The position numbers were made by a program, and so were the translations under genes. A stretch of 64,000 bases of DNA, taken from positions 2,542,001 through 2,606,000 of the forward strand of contig NC_019745.1 in assembly GCF_000317555.1 (NCBI RefSeq), given 5' to 3'. This stretch comes from Gloeocapsa sp. PCC 7428 (GTDB lineage Bacteria > Cyanobacteriota > Cyanobacteriia > Cyanobacteriales > Chroococcidiopsidaceae). The first letter of the stretch is position 1. Each line of letters opens with the position of its first letter. Below the pieces are notes generated by a model. That model saw only the letters and a program-made list of their open reading frames with translations. It had not been told where the DNA came from and ran no database searches. Below are positions 1 to 8,974 of the stretch, in pieces.

Positions 1-82
1 ACAACCAGAGATTGACGGTGCTTTAGTCGGAGGGGCAAGCTTAGAACCAGGTAGTTTTGCCCGAATTGTCAATTATCAGTAG
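1..82 (+). CDS. tpiA: Triosephosphate isomerase, C-terminal end (partial)
   Basis: The reading frame starting at base 2 gives 26 residues ending in TAG at 80-82. It includes DGALVGGASL, the phosphate-binding loop that ends the TIM barrel in triosephosphate isomerase, followed by a typical short C-terminal helix. The enzyme interconverts dihydroxyacetone phosphate and glyceraldehyde 3-phosphate in the cytoplasm. The rest lies upstream of the window. The gene is followed after 21 bases by folP on the same strand, so the two are probably cotranscribed. Confidence 0.85.
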   Translation, partial: QPEIDGALVGGASLEPGSFARIVNYQ

Positions 83-103
83 CGGCGACTCAGAGTTAAC
101 TCA

Positions 104-928
104 ATGGCAGCCTTAAACTCGTTTGAGTGGGGTAAGCGTACCTATTTAATGGGAGTGTTGAATGTTACGCCAGACAGCTTTAGTGATGGTGGCGAGTTTA
201 ACACCCCACCTTCTGCGTTAGCTCAAGCACGGCACTTAGTCGCCGCTGGTGCAGATATTCTTGATATCGGCGGACAATCCACGCGCCCAGGTGCAGAAGA
301 AGTTTCACCTGAAGAAGAACGAGAGCGCGTATTGTCTGTATTACAAGTTTTGCGTCCAGAAATATCTATTCCCATTTCTGTTGATACGACACGAGCAACT
401 GTTGCTAAAGCTGCGATCGCGGCTGGTGCAGATATTATTAATGACATTTCTGGCGGAACTTTTGATGTGGATATGTTACCAACTGTAGCTGAGCTTGGTG
501 TACCAATTGTGTTAATGCATATTCGCGGTACACCACAAACGATGCAACAACATACTGAATACGAAGATTTAATCGGGGAGATTTATGCGTTTTTAGCAAG
601 TCGAATTAGTGCGGCGATCGCCGCCGGAATTCCGCAAAATCGCATCATTATCGATCCTGGTATTGGCTTTGCTAAAAAATACAATCAAAGTATTGAACTT
701 ATCCGCAAATTAGCAGAATTTCGCTCGCTCAATTGTCCCATTTTAGTGGGACCATCGCGAAAAAGTTTCATCGGACATATCTTAAATCAACCAGAACCTA
801 AAGCACGAGTTTGGGGAACCGCCGCCGCGTGTTGTGCAGCTATAGCTAATGGTGCAGATATTCTCCGAGTCCATGATGTGCGAGAAATGCATGATGTCTG
901 CCGCGTTGCTGATACTTTATTTAGATAG
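104..928 (+). CDS. folP: Dihydropteroate synthase
   Basis: This 274-residue protein has the usual size for dihydropteroate synthase, which joins 6-hydroxymethyl-dihydropterin pyrophosphate to p-aminobenzoate in folate synthesis. Family motifs are visible in order: NVTPDSFSDGG near residue 20, DIGGQSTRPG near 55, SVDT near 92, INDISGG near 112, a VLMH strand, DPGIGFAK near 184 and GPSRKSFIG near 218. The ATG at 104 sits 21 bases after tpiA and the motif spacing from it is normal. No frameshift is seen. The sulfonamide target loops look conventional. Confidence 0.96.
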   Translation: MAALNSFEWGKRTYLMGVLNVTPDSFSDGGEFNTPPSALAQARHLVAAGADILDIGGQSTRPGAEEVSPEEERERVLSVLQVLRPEISIPISVDTTRATVAKAAIAAGADIINDISGGTFDVDMLPTVAELGVPIVLMHIRGTPQTMQQHTEYEDLIGEIYAFLASRISAAIAAGIPQNRIIIDPGIGFAKKYNQSIELIRKLAEFRSLNCPILVGPSRKSFIGHILNQPEPKARVWGTAAACCAAIANGADILRVHDVREMHDVCRVADTLFR

Positions 929-1119
929 TTCTAGATAAATACTTATAATCTGTTTATAACAACTATTTAAGTTTGAGAGCTAATTTCTTGCCGGTTATCT
1001 TTCAGTATTCAGAATTAAAAATCTTAAAGTCTTACAGTATGGCAGATCAAAATTTAATGCTGAATAGGGTGCTTCTCAATTGAGAATCTATAAAATTGAA
1101 TTAGGTTTATCACAAGAAT

Positions 1120-1677
1120 GTGAGCAATTTTGCTATGAAGACACTAGCTAAATGGTCTGTAGATGACTATCACCGGATGGTCGAAGCGGGTATTCTGCGA
1201 GACCGCCGTGTAGAATTGCTAGTAGGTGAAATTGTTGAGATGAGTCCAGAAACCCCAATTCATTACACCACAGCAAAACGAGGAGCAAAATATTTAGAAC
1301 AATTGCTATCAGGGAAAGCAGATGTTCGCCTCAATGGTCCTATTACTCTATCCGATTCAGAGCCTGAGCCTGATATTGCAATTGTTCGACTTCCAGAGTC
1401 AGCGTAGAGCGATCGCCATCCTGCTCCTCAAGATATCTTCTGGATTGTAGAAGTTGCCAAGACAAGTGTAAAGAAAGAATTGGAGATTAAGAGTGCAATT
1501 TATGCAACTGCTGCGATTCAAGAATATTGGGTTTTAGACTTATCTGCTCAGCAGATGAGCGTGTTTAGAAATCCTCAACAGGGGAAGTATGTTGAAGAAT
1601 ATACGATTAAAGAAGGAATGATTAAACCATTAGCATTTGCAGATGTTTCAGTGTCTATTGAAAAGCTTTTATCTTGA
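1120..1677 (+). pseudogene. Uma2-family nuclease (DUF820), interrupted by one in-frame TAG
   Basis: The frame opens with GTG at 1120 (an ATG at 1135 is possible) and stops at TAG 1405-1407 after 95 residues. The same frame then continues without a gap to 1677 and supplies the rest of a Uma2/DUF820 PD-(D/E)XK-like fold. The N-terminal half shows WSVDDYHRMVEAGIL, RVELLVGEIVEMSP and PEPDIAIV. The second half shows DRHPAPQDIFWIVEVAKTS and EYWVLDLSAQQ. Family members normally have Tyr before xDRHP, so a Tyr codon probably mutated to TAG. The full length of 185 codons is typical of the family. Uma2 proteins are abundant in cyanobacteria and of uncertain function. No partner gene is adjacent. Confidence 0.85.
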
Positions 1678-1908
1678 GGTAGTAATGCAGTGGAGCCAAC
1701 AGCCTTGACTTAGTGCTGAGTTTAGTCTTATCTGCTGTTATCTACCTTTGCCGTTGACTAGTTTAAGTCTTTGGTGAAGGAAGCACCTAAAGTTTGTTAG
1801 CGATCTGTTTGTTGGGCTGCTTTGCCTCTAGACAAGGTAAATACTAGTTGTCTACTAGAGTTACAGTTAAATTAATAGTTTGTAGCCACTGCAAAGCTAA
1901 ACACCTCC

Positions 1909-2421
1909 ATGTCACTTCGTGTTTTTATTAGAAGACCAACCGCAGAGGATTATCAAGGATTGTTATCCCTTCACCAAAGAAGCCAAGATTTCCATTTTCC
2001 TTGGGTTTTTCCTCCATTAAATGAACAGGAGTGCAAAGACTACATTAATCGTTGCCAAAACGAAGACTTTGAAGGTTTACTGATTTGTCATTCTACTAAC
2101 AATAAAATTATTGGAGTAGCAAATTTAAGTCAAATTTTCTATCGAGCGTTTCAAAATGCTTACCTTGGTTATTACGTTGATGTCAATTTTGCGGGTCAAG
2201 GATTTATGTCAGAAGGTGTACGTTTAGCAATTGATTACGCTTTTTATACACTTGGCTTACATCGAGTTGAAGCCAATATCCAGCCTGAAAACACTGCTTC
2301 AATCAATTTAGTAAAGCGATTACGTTTCACAAAAGAGGGCTTTTCTCAACGATATCTAAAAATCAATGGAGAATGGCGTGACCATGAACGGTGGGCGTTG
2401 ACCTTTGAAGATTGGGTATGA
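1909..2421 (+). CDS. GNAT N-acetyltransferase, RimJ/RimL type
   Basis: This 170-residue protein has the ordinary length of the RimJ/RimL-like GNAT group. It starts with VFIRRPTAEDYQGLLSLHQRS, contains the acetyl-CoA-binding region near residues 100-115 (YVDVNFAGQGFMSEGV), and ends with the typical HRVEANIQPENTASINLVKRL strand-helix. Such enzymes acetylate ribosomal-protein N-termini or small-molecule amines; the substrate cannot be told here. It stands alone, converging on moeB, with 45 bases between the two stop codons. Confidence 0.88.
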   Translation: MSLRVFIRRPTAEDYQGLLSLHQRSQDFHFPWVFPPLNEQECKDYINRCQNEDFEGLLICHSTNNKIIGVANLSQIFYRAFQNAYLGYYVDVNFAGQGFMSEGVRLAIDYAFYTLGLHRVEANIQPENTASINLVKRLRFTKEGFSQRYLKINGEWRDHERWALTFEDWV

Positions 2422-2434
2422 TGCGATAACAAGT

Positions 2435-2460
2435 GTAAAAAAGGTGGGTTATACCCACCT
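2435..2460 (-). terminator. Rho-independent terminator of moeB
   Basis: The arms AGGTGGGT (2442-2449) and ACCCACCT (2453-2460) form a perfect 8-bp stem with a 3-base loop. On the minus strand the stem is followed by a run of T (complement of the A-run at about 2437-2442). It begins 7 bases past the moeB stop, so it terminates leftward transcription. The + strand side has no T-run, so the acetyltransferase gene probably does not use it. Confidence 0.8.
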
Positions 2461-2466
2461 GTTCGC

Positions 2467-3639
2467 TTAGTACTCAGGTACCGAAGCATCAACTTCGCGA
2501 CTCCAAGCGGTAATCCCACCTTTAACGTTGGTTCCCTCAATTCCTGCCTCTTTGAGAATCCCTAACGCTTTCGCGGATCGTCCGCCCATCTTACAATGCG
2601 CAATTAAACGATGACCGTTGAGTATTTCTTTCACTTTCTCGACGCCTGCACCGCTTTCAATATCGGGTAACGGAACTAGGACAGAACCTGGAATTTTGGC
2701 AATTTCGTATTCGTTGGGATTGCGCACGTCAAGTAGTACAAAATCATCTGCACCGCTATCGAGCAATTCCTTTAATTCCTGCACGGTCATTTCTTGCATT
2801 TCCATCTGTCGCTTCTCCTCTTCGGCTTTTGCTTGGGGAATACCACAGAAAAATTCGTAGTCGATGAGTTTATCGATGACGGGACGTTCAGGGTTTGGAC
2901 GCAACTTCAACTCGCGGAACTTCATATCGAGGGCATTGTAAAGCATCAGTCGCCCGCTGAGGGTATTGCCTTGACCCAAGATAATTTTAATCGTTTCTGT
3001 CGCTTGAATGGTGCCAATAATACCGCACAAAACCCCAAGTACGCCACCTTCAGCACACGAAGGAACCATCCCTGGCGGTGGGGGTTCGGGATATAAGTCG
3101 CGGTAGTTAGGACCGCCTTCGTAGTTAAATACGGTTGCTTGTCCTTCAAACCGGAAGATCGAACCGTAAACATTCGGCTTGTTTAACAGTACACACGCAT
3201 CGTTGACGAGATACCGCGTCGGAAAGTTGTCGGTACCATCCACAACAACATCATAAGGCTCCATAATGTCTAGCGCATTGTCTGCACTCAGACGCGTCTC
3301 ATACAAATCAACTTGGCAACTCGGATTGATTTCTAAGATGCGGTTTTTTGCTGATTCAATTTTAGGTTTACCTACCCAGGATGTGCTATGAATAACTTGA
3401 CGTTGCAGGTTAGAACTATCAACGACATCAAAATCAACGATACCGATGCGTCCAATACCCGCTGCGGCGAGATAAAGTAGTAGGGGTGAACCAAGCCCAC
3501 CAGTACCAATACACAAAACACTTGCACTTTTGAGGCGTTTTTGACCTTCTAACCCTACCTCTGGCAAAATGATATGGCGCGAATATCGTTCGTATTCTTC
3601 TTTTGTTAACTGGATTTCATCCAGATTGGGATTGAGCAT
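2467..3639 (-). CDS. moeB: Molybdopterin-synthase adenylyltransferase with C-terminal rhodanese domain (MoeB/MOCS3 type)
   Basis: This 390-residue E1-like enzyme activates the C-terminus of a ubiquitin-like sulfur carrier with ATP. The ThiF/MoeB domain spans about residues 10-265 with the nucleotide loop GTGGLGSP at 45-52, VDGTDNFPTRY near 133-143 and the conserved Cys195 in VPSCAEGG. A rhodanese domain covers about 285-390, with DVRNPNEYE and the persulfide-forming Cys349 in HCKMGGRS. This two-domain layout is that of eukaryotic MOCS3/Uba4 and is common in cyanobacteria. It is upstream of, and cotranscribed in the same direction as, nothing closer than the JAMM protease gene (72 bases behind its start), which suggests a joint role in sulfur-carrier metabolism. 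Confidence 0.92.
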   Translation of the reverse strand: MLNPNLDEIQLTKEEYERYSRHIILPEVGLEGQKRLKSASVLCIGTGGLGSPLLLYLAAAGIGRIGIVDFDVVDSSNLQRQVIHSTSWVGKPKIESAKNRILEINPSCQVDLYETRLSADNALDIMEPYDVVVDGTDNFPTRYLVNDACVLLNKPNVYGSIFRFEGQATVFNYEGGPNYRDLYPEPPPPGMVPSCAEGGVLGVLCGIIGTIQATETIKIILGQGNTLSGRLMLYNALDMKFRELKLRPNPERPVIDKLIDYEFFCGIPQAKAEEEKRQMEMQEMTVQELKELLDSGADDFVLLDVRNPNEYEIAKIPGSVLVPLPDIESGAGVEKVKEILNGHRLIAHCKMGGRSAKALGILKEAGIEGTNVKGGITAWSREVDASVPEY

Positions 3640-3711
3640 AGCAGTGTGTGAAGGAACGGACTTTTGATCCTATCTAAAGATAGCGTTTGGATGTTTGGAT
3701 TTTTGTAGTTT

Positions 3712-4188
3712 TTAAAGTAACGACTCGATGCGTTCTGTAACGATCAGATTTTCTGAGTGGAATTGATGACGATCGTCGAGGCTCCAGTTTTGGAGATCAT
3801 CGCATTCGCCATTGACTACCGAAACTATGATATATGAGTATTGTTGCCAAGCAAAGAGACGATCGCATTCGGAAGGAATTGCCGGATGATTCGGGTGTGA
3901 GTGGTAAATACCAATTATATCTAAATCGCGATCGCGTGCGGTTTTTTGGATTTTTAACATTTCTTGCGGAGCGATCGCATACCGGTCAATTTTGCCATGA
4001 TTGGTAGAATCATCTTCCCATTCAAGTGCTGCGGCGTGCCAAGCATTTTCGGTTGCGACAACTTCGGTGACGAATTTTTGGTCGTCAACCGCTTTACCCA
4101 AGAGTAAACCACAGCATTCTTCTGGGTACGTGTTTTCGGCGTGCGCGCGAATCGCTTGTAGCTGTGGTGGAGAGATATTTAATACCAT
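3712..4188 (-). CDS. JAMM/Mov34-family metallopeptidase (M67, Mec+ type)
   Basis: This 158-residue protein carries the JAMM zinc motif: HSHP at 96-99 followed by Ser106 and Asp109 (H-x-H-x7-S-x2-D), and the upstream glutamates of YPEECCG at 23-24. Short bacterial JAMM proteins such as Mec+ remove residues from the C-terminus of ubiquitin-like sulfur carriers, exposing Gly-Gly for activation or releasing sulfur as cysteine. The adjacent MoeB-rhodanese gene fits that role. No small carrier gene (ThiS/MoaD/CysO-like) is visible next door. It lies 9 bases downstream of the LivF-like gene, in the same direction. Confidence 0.88.
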   Translation of the reverse strand: MVLNISPPQLQAIRAHAENTYPEECCGLLLGKAVDDQKFVTEVVATENAWHAAALEWEDDSTNHGKIDRYAIAPQEMLKIQKTARDRDLDIIGIYHSHPNHPAIPSECDRLFAWQQYSYIIVSVVNGECDDLQNWSLDDRHQFHSENLIVTERIESLL

Positions 4189-4197
4189 ATTGCGTTG

Positions 4198-4929
4198 CTA
4201 GTGGTGTTTACCTGCGCCAAGATAAAGTTCGCCGACTTTGGGATCGTTAAGTAATTCACTACCTGAACCGGTAAAGCGATCGCGTCCTGTATCAAGTACA
4301 TAACCCCGATGCGCCATTGCTAATGCTTTGCGCGCATTTTGTTCTACAAGCACAATTGCTGTCCCCGTCTTGTTAATTTGCTGTATTTGCTCGAATACAC
4401 TATTGACTAACAACGGTGAAAGTGCTGCGCTAGGTTCATCTAATAACAGTAAACTCGGTTCTAGCATCAATGCTCTCCCCATTGCTAACATTTGGCGTTC
4501 TCCTCCTGAAAGTGTTCCTGCTTTTTGGCGGCGGCGATTCGCCAGAACAGGGAAAGTCGTGTATATTTTCTCTTTGAGTTCACTTAAGGGCGTATTCCGA
4601 ATAAAAGCCCCCATTTCTAAGTTTTCTTCTACACTCAAAGACGGAAACACATTTGCAATTTGCGGTACATAACACATCCCGCGCTGTACAATTTGATTTG
4701 ATTTAAGTCCAGCGATATTTTCGTTGTTAAAAGTGATTTTCCCGCGTTGCGGATTCAATAGCCCAAATATCGTTTTTGCTAATGTTGATTTTCCTGCACC
4801 ATTAGGACCAATAACTGCAACTAATTCTCCAGGGAAGATATGAAAATTGATTCCTTGCAGGATGTCTAAGTCTTTAACATAACCCGCCCAGACATCCTCA
4901 ACTTCTAACAAAGGAGTCGTTTGCATCAT
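4198..4929 (-). CDS. ABC transporter ATP-binding protein, LivF/NatE branched-chain amino acid type
   Basis: This 243-residue ATPase has Walker A GPNGAGKST at 41-49, the signature LSGGERQ at 140-146, Walker B LLLLDEPSAAL at 160-170 and the H-loop region after IVLVEQNA. VPQIANVFPSLSVEENLEMGA is diagnostic of the LivF subfamily of high-affinity neutral/branched-chain amino acid importers (NatE in cyanobacteria). The permeases, LivG and binding protein are not in this window, so the transporter genes are dispersed as is usual in cyanobacteria. It is the first gene of a probable livF-JAMM leftward unit. Confidence 0.88.
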   Translation of the reverse strand: MMQTTPLLEVEDVWAGYVKDLDILQGINFHIFPGELVAVIGPNGAGKSTLAKTIFGLLNPQRGKITFNNENIAGLKSNQIVQRGMCYVPQIANVFPSLSVEENLEMGAFIRNTPLSELKEKIYTTFPVLANRRRQKAGTLSGGERQMLAMGRALMLEPSLLLLDEPSAALSPLLVNSVFEQIQQINKTGTAIVLVEQNARKALAMAHRGYVLDTGRDRFTGSGSELLNDPKVGELYLGAGKHH

Positions 4930-5074
4930 ACGCGTACAGCCAAAAGAGGTGAAGTATGAATATTATCCTGCAACCTTCAGCTTTTAGCTGCATAACTAAT
5001 TGCGACGATTAAATTAAGTACAATTCGTTGGGTATTAAGGCTGTGTTTGAAAAATCTCCTAACTTAATATTTAC

Positions 5075-5299
5075 TTAAGGATTTTTTTGCAACTCAGGTC
5101 TTTCTTCTGGAACAATTGCGCCCTCAACAGGGCAAACCTGAATACAAATACCGCAGTCAATGCAGGTAGCAAAATCAATCCAGAACCATTCCGTACCCTT
5201 CATGTTTTTTCCTGGTCCAGGGTGAATACAAGCCACAGGACAAGCATCAACGCAGTCAGCAACTCCTTCACAAGTTTCTGTAACGATTGTATGCGGCAT
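5075..5299 (-). CDS. Bacterial-type ferredoxin (7Fe/8Fe class)
   Basis: This 74-residue protein has eight cysteines: C10, C16, C20 and C24, then C46, C49, C52 and C56 in CIDCGICIQVCP. The first half (C-x5-C-x3-C-x3-C) resembles the irregular motif of seven-iron ferredoxins, which carry one [3Fe-4S] and one [4Fe-4S] cluster. Which clusters form cannot be settled by eye. It is a soluble low-potential electron carrier. It stands alone on the minus strand with about 145 bases before livF and an AT-rich upstream region. Confidence 0.92.
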   Translation of the reverse strand: MPHTIVTETCEGVADCVDACPVACIHPGPGKNMKGTEWFWIDFATCIDCGICIQVCPVEGAIVPEERPELQKNP

Positions 5300-5329
5300 A
5301 ACCTTCTCTCTTCTGCTTCTTTAAACTAG

Positions 5330-5846
5330 ATAGATTAGAATATTTTTTGATTCTAACAAAAAAACTTTATTTTAAGTTTCCTTGTCCTTATCTCTTGCTG
5401 CCAAAAGTCAGCCGATGTATAAATCTTTTCCTTTTTATTTTTATTATATAAATAGCTAATCAAACTGAATTATTAATCTCTTCCTTAAGTATGTTGTAAG
5501 TGCTATTAATAACTATTTACTACCTTATTACTACTTAATAAAATTAACTTTAAGTATGATTTTTTTAAAGAATACAGTGTTTTTTAGTAGGATTAATTAG
5601 TTTTTTTTTAAACTATAAATTCAAATATTTAATATACAGTTAAAAATAAGCTGACTTGTATTTTAATTAACAATCTAGCTTGATAAAGTCTTATTGAAGG
5701 AGGATGCCTAAGAAGTGTTAAAGATGGTAGAATTGCGTTCACGCGCGGGAGGAAGCTCCGCACCGCAGTAGCTCCCCAAATTTGGGGGACTTCGACTTCA
5801 AAACCTTGTTGTAGGAACGAGTGAAGGTGGCAGTTTCAATTCCTGA
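5330..5846. other. AT-rich intergenic region with a short palindrome
   Basis: No gene is seen. Bases 5340-5700 are very AT-rich, with long T and A runs, and serve as the upstream region of the ferredoxin gene. Around 5774-5787 lies the perfect palindrome CCCCAAATTTGGGG, of a kind common in cyanobacterial dispersed repeats. A GC-richer stretch at 5735-5790 was considered as a small RNA but no family was recognised. Confidence 0.6.
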
Positions 5847-7076
5847 TTAGTGAGGCTTTTTTGTGAATGCGATCGCTTCTATTATAGGTAAACCTTCCGG
5901 TTTAATCCAAGCAATTTGTTGAATGCGGCGGTGACGGGCGTACTCGCGAATCGTATCAGGATCGCTATCGCTTAAATTCAATTCAACGCGTACAAGATGT
6001 TGCGAAGCGCGTAGTTTAGCAGCATAGGCAAAGGCTGCGGTATAAGCTTGGGGAGTTTTGGGAACAACTAACCAATGACTTGCAGGAGTTGCGTGAGGAA
6101 GTTGTTGTGAGGGAAGTAAAACTTGATGTAAATCTTCGATATTCAGCGAAAATCCAATTCCTGGAATTGTTTCGGCTTGTGGGTGATACAGTCCTAAGAG
6201 TTGATCGTAACGTCCGCCTTGCCCAATAATTCTTGCAGGATGAGTATTGCTGACGACTTTAAACACAATTCCGGTGTAGTAGTCGAAGGTTTGGATCAAA
6301 CTCAAGTCTAAGATAATTGCTTGTGATGATATCGGACACTCATCTAATAAAGCAAACAGTGACTTCAGGTAGTTGAGTGCTTCAGTTTGAGGTATTTGTA
6401 AATCGAGAGAGGCGAGTTTTTGTAAGATATCAGCAGGACGCCCGCGTAAGTCAAGCATCATCAGGGCGCGATCGCGTAATTCGCGGTTGAGGGGTAAGGT
6501 TTCTAGTGTAATTCGATCGAGGTTGGCGATCGCATACCGAACTTGTTCGCGCAAATTTGCGGGAAACGTTGATAATAGCGATCGCGCGATTCCGGCTTCG
6601 CCTAAGATCAGACACCAGTTATTTAAACTGAGTTCTTGCATACACTCAGCAAGCAACAGTAAAATTTCCGCATCTGCTAGCCAACCTTTAGCACCGAGTA
6701 ATTCAACGCCTGCTTGATAAAATTCTTGTTGCTGATTGTGGTTACTACTTGACGCGCGGCGAAAAACATTAGCATTGTAGTATAAGCGTTGCGGATACAT
6801 CGATCCTGCCATGCGCGTCACAGCAGCGCGGGCGATAGATGCGGTAAGTTCGGGGCGTAGTCCGATTTCGCCTTCGTCAGATTGCAGTTGAATGAGTTGC
6901 GATCGCTCGACTGCACCACCTGCCATTAAGGTATCGAGGTGTTCTAATGTTGAAGTAATAATGCGGTGATAGCCCCAACGGTGAAAGACTTGCTGCAATC
7001 GTTCTTCGATCCAACGTTTTTGTGCTACATCTAGGGGCAATAAGTCCCGCGCCCCTGCTGGCGACTGATATACCAT
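5847..7076 (-). CDS. hisZ: ATP phosphoribosyltransferase regulatory subunit
   Basis: This 409-residue protein is a catalytically inactive histidyl-tRNA synthetase paralogue that activates the short form of HisG in the first step of histidine synthesis. The class II aminoacyl-tRNA synthetase core is visible: GARDLLPLDVAQ at the N-terminus, motif-2-like LRPELTASIARA, and GGRYDQLLG near residue 285. Lengths near 400 with a shortened C-terminal region are typical of HisZ rather than HisS. Its start codon overlaps the stop of the upstream J-domain gene by one base (TAATG), implying translational coupling. Confidence 0.92.
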   Translation of the reverse strand: MVYQSPAGARDLLPLDVAQKRWIEERLQQVFHRWGYHRIITSTLEHLDTLMAGGAVERSQLIQLQSDEGEIGLRPELTASIARAAVTRMAGSMYPQRLYYNANVFRRASSSNHNQQQEFYQAGVELLGAKGWLADAEILLLLAECMQELSLNNWCLILGEAGIARSLLSTFPANLREQVRYAIANLDRITLETLPLNRELRDRALMMLDLRGRPADILQKLASLDLQIPQTEALNYLKSLFALLDECPISSQAIILDLSLIQTFDYYTGIVFKVVSNTHPARIIGQGGRYDQLLGLYHPQAETIPGIGFSLNIEDLHQVLLPSQQLPHATPASHWLVVPKTPQAYTAAFAYAAKLRASQHLVRVELNLSDSDPDTIREYARHRRIQQIAWIKPEGLPIIEAIAFTKKPH

Positions 7077-8020
7077 TACTTTTTCTTCCCGCCAAATAAA
7101 CCACCAAACAAACCACTACCCCCATTATTGGCTTTTCCTGGACTCGGCTGAGGTACCGACGCCGATTTTGTACTCGATGTTTGTGTTGCTTGATTGAGTA
7201 ATTTCTTTGCTTTAAGTGCCATTGGTTCTTGAGGATTCAACTGCAATGCTTTATTAATATGAACCTTCGCCATAGTGACTTGATTTTGCTTCAAATACAA
7301 GAATCCCATCAAGCTATGGCAGCTACTATTATTTGGTTCTAACTTGAGTGCATCTTGTAACTCAATCCGCGCTTGTACGAAGTTACTGTTTTCCATACAA
7401 GCTTGCGCGCGGCGATAATATTGCTCGACAGCGCTACTAGGTTGGGGGATGGGGGTTGGTTGTGATGTTGGGTGAGGATTGGGAGTAATAGGCGTTACTG
7501 GTTTCGGTTGCTGAATACTACTCGCACCTTTACGCATCAAGTAAACTAAATTGAGTTCGCTAAGAGTGCCAATAATATCGAAAACTTGCTCGAAATTCTC
7601 ATACTGTTTTGCGGCTAGCTGGTGAAGTGAAGTTTGATAAAAGTGTTCAATATTGCTTGCTTGAGCTAACTTTTGTGCTAGTTTAGATTTTAATTCAACG
7701 GTAGTTGGTTTTTGTGCCAGACGCTTGCTCATTTCTCTTAGCACAACAAGATGTTCAGCACGGTTACGCTCTTTAGAGAATTGTTCGTAGGCAGGATTGA
7801 CAATTTTTGAGAGTAGTTGATTGGCGAGTTGTTTTTCTTCTGGAGTGGTGGCTGCACAACTATCAGGGTGTAAACGACGGGCTATTTGCAGATAACGTTT
7901 GCGAATTTGCTCGAAATCTGCATCGACAGGAATGCCGAGAACTGCATGGTGGTCAGTGAGATCATACTGGAATAAGCCACGGTCGATTTTAAATGACATA
8001 GAACCTTGTGCCACCTGCAA
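7076..8020 (-). CDS. J-domain protein with C-terminal TPR repeats
   Basis: This 314-residue protein begins with a DnaJ J-domain (about residues 18-85) containing the essential HPD at 51-53, so it probably stimulates an Hsp70. A Pro-rich linker follows at about 170-200 (PKPVTPITPNPHP), then two TPR-like repeats at about 203-275 (FVQARIELQDALKLEPNN and MAKVHINKALQLNPQEP) and a Gly-rich tail ending LFGGKKK. An alternative start is Met8. It is coupled to hisZ by a one-base overlap. This J-TPR layout is common in cyanobacteria; the client is unknown. Confidence 0.88.
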   Translation of the reverse strand: MQVAQGSMSFKIDRGLFQYDLTDHHAVLGIPVDADFEQIRKRYLQIARRLHPDSCAATTPEEKQLANQLLSKIVNPAYEQFSKERNRAEHLVVLREMSKRLAQKPTTVELKSKLAQKLAQASNIEHFYQTSLHQLAAKQYENFEQVFDIIGTLSELNLVYLMRKGASSIQQPKPVTPITPNPHPTSQPTPIPQPSSAVEQYYRRAQACMENSNFVQARIELQDALKLEPNNSSCHSLMGFLYLKQNQVTMAKVHINKALQLNPQEPMALKAKKLLNQATQTSSTKSASVPQPSPGKANNGGSGLFGGLFGGKKK

Positions 8021-8058
8021 AGCCTATAAGTTGTTTCTAGTGTACTGCGCCATATTTC

Positions 8059-8925
8059 CTAAGTTGGGGATTCATAGCTAAAAGCGCGATCGCTGTTGTT
8101 AATATTATTCCCTACCGAGGTTAAAGAACGAACGTGTAGCAATTCATCACTCAAAGCTGCGTGGAGATAGCCGTTTGTTGCTAAAATTCGCCCCGATGCC
8201 ATATCAAACGGACTTTGATCGTAAGCAGTGACTTTTCCTTTAGCTTCTTCAAGTAAGACAATTCCCGCCGTGATATCCCACGGTGAAAGTCCGCGTTCCC
8301 AGTAACCATCTAAGCGCCCACACGCGACATAAGCTAAATCAAGCGCAGCGGAGCCACTGCGGCGCACGCCTTGCGTAAGATGTGTAAGATGACAGAATTC
8401 TGCATAGTTGTTGTCTGGTGTTTCGCGGCGATCGTAGGCAAAACCTGTAACTAAAAGGCTTTTACTCAGTTCCTGCGTTTGGGAAACAGAAATTGGGCGG
8501 CGATCGCGTGTCGCGCCTAAGCCTCTTGCCGCCCGAAATAATTCTTGATGGAAAGGGTCGAAAATCACGCCTACTTGGGGAATCCCCGCAACGAGTAACC
8601 CAATTGATACGGCAAAACTAGGGTACTGGTGCGCGAAATTCGTTGTACCATCTAGGGGATCGATCGCCCATAGATAATCGCTGGTCGAATTTCCGACGTT
8701 ACCTGATTCTTCTGCCAAAATTCCATGCTGCGGTACGTGACGCTGTAACACATCTAAAATGACGGCTTCGGAAGCTTTATCGGCTTGGGTGACTAAATCT
8801 CCAGGGCGTCCTTTTTCAACAACACCATCTAATGCGCCATAATAGCTTTGAACAACCGCGCCAGCAGCTAGCGCGGCTTCTGTCGCAATATCTAGATAAA
8901 TTTGCAGTTGGGAAGTTGAAGTCAT
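8059..8925 (-). CDS. Inositol monophosphatase family protein
   Basis: From the ATG at 8925 the product has 288 residues. It carries the metal-dependent phosphatase motifs EESG, WAIDPLDGTTNF and the C-terminal SPWDITAGIVLLEEA. These bind the Mg ions that hydrolyse inositol-1-phosphate or related sugar phosphates (some cyanobacterial members act as fructose-1,6-bisphosphatase or histidinol phosphatase). An upstream in-frame GTG at 8964 would add 13 residues, but it lies inside a perfect hairpin just after the preceding gene, so the ATG is preferred. It precedes the J-domain gene by 38 bases. Confidence 0.9.
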   Translation of the reverse strand: MTSTSQLQIYLDIATEAALAAGAVVQSYYGALDGVVEKGRPGDLVTQADKASEAVILDVLQRHVPQHGILAEESGNVGNSTSDYLWAIDPLDGTTNFAHQYPSFAVSIGLLVAGIPQVGVIFDPFHQELFRAARGLGATRDRRPISVSQTQELSKSLLVTGFAYDRRETPDNNYAEFCHLTHLTQGVRRSGSAALDLAYVACGRLDGYWERGLSPWDITAGIVLLEEAKGKVTAYDQSPFDMASGRILATNGYLHAALSDELLHVRSLTSVGNNINNSDRAFSYESPT

Positions 8926-8950
8926 AATTGACGAGATTGAAATGGCAGCG

Positions 8951-8973
8951 ATTGCGGAGGACACCTCCGCAAT
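8951..8973 (-). terminator. Perfect hairpin between nuclease and phosphatase genes
   Basis: ATTGCGGAGG and CCTCCGCAAT are 10-bp perfect arms with a 3-base loop, starting right after the nuclease stop codon at 8975. There is no T-run, so it may stabilise or pause RNA rather than terminate it. It overlaps the GTG that would extend the phosphatase gene and so argues against that start. Confidence 0.6.
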
Positions 8974-8974
8974 A

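Noticed and set aside
5730-5800. GC-rich segment considered as a small RNA (SRP or 6S)
   Set aside because: The conserved SRP GGAA tetraloop context and flanking stems are not present. It resembles short dispersed palindromic repeat DNA.
8926-8964. Extended GTG start for the inositol phosphatase
   Set aside because: The extra 13 residues lie within a perfect hairpin next to the preceding stop codon and add nothing typical of the family. The ATG at 8925 gives the expected N-terminus.
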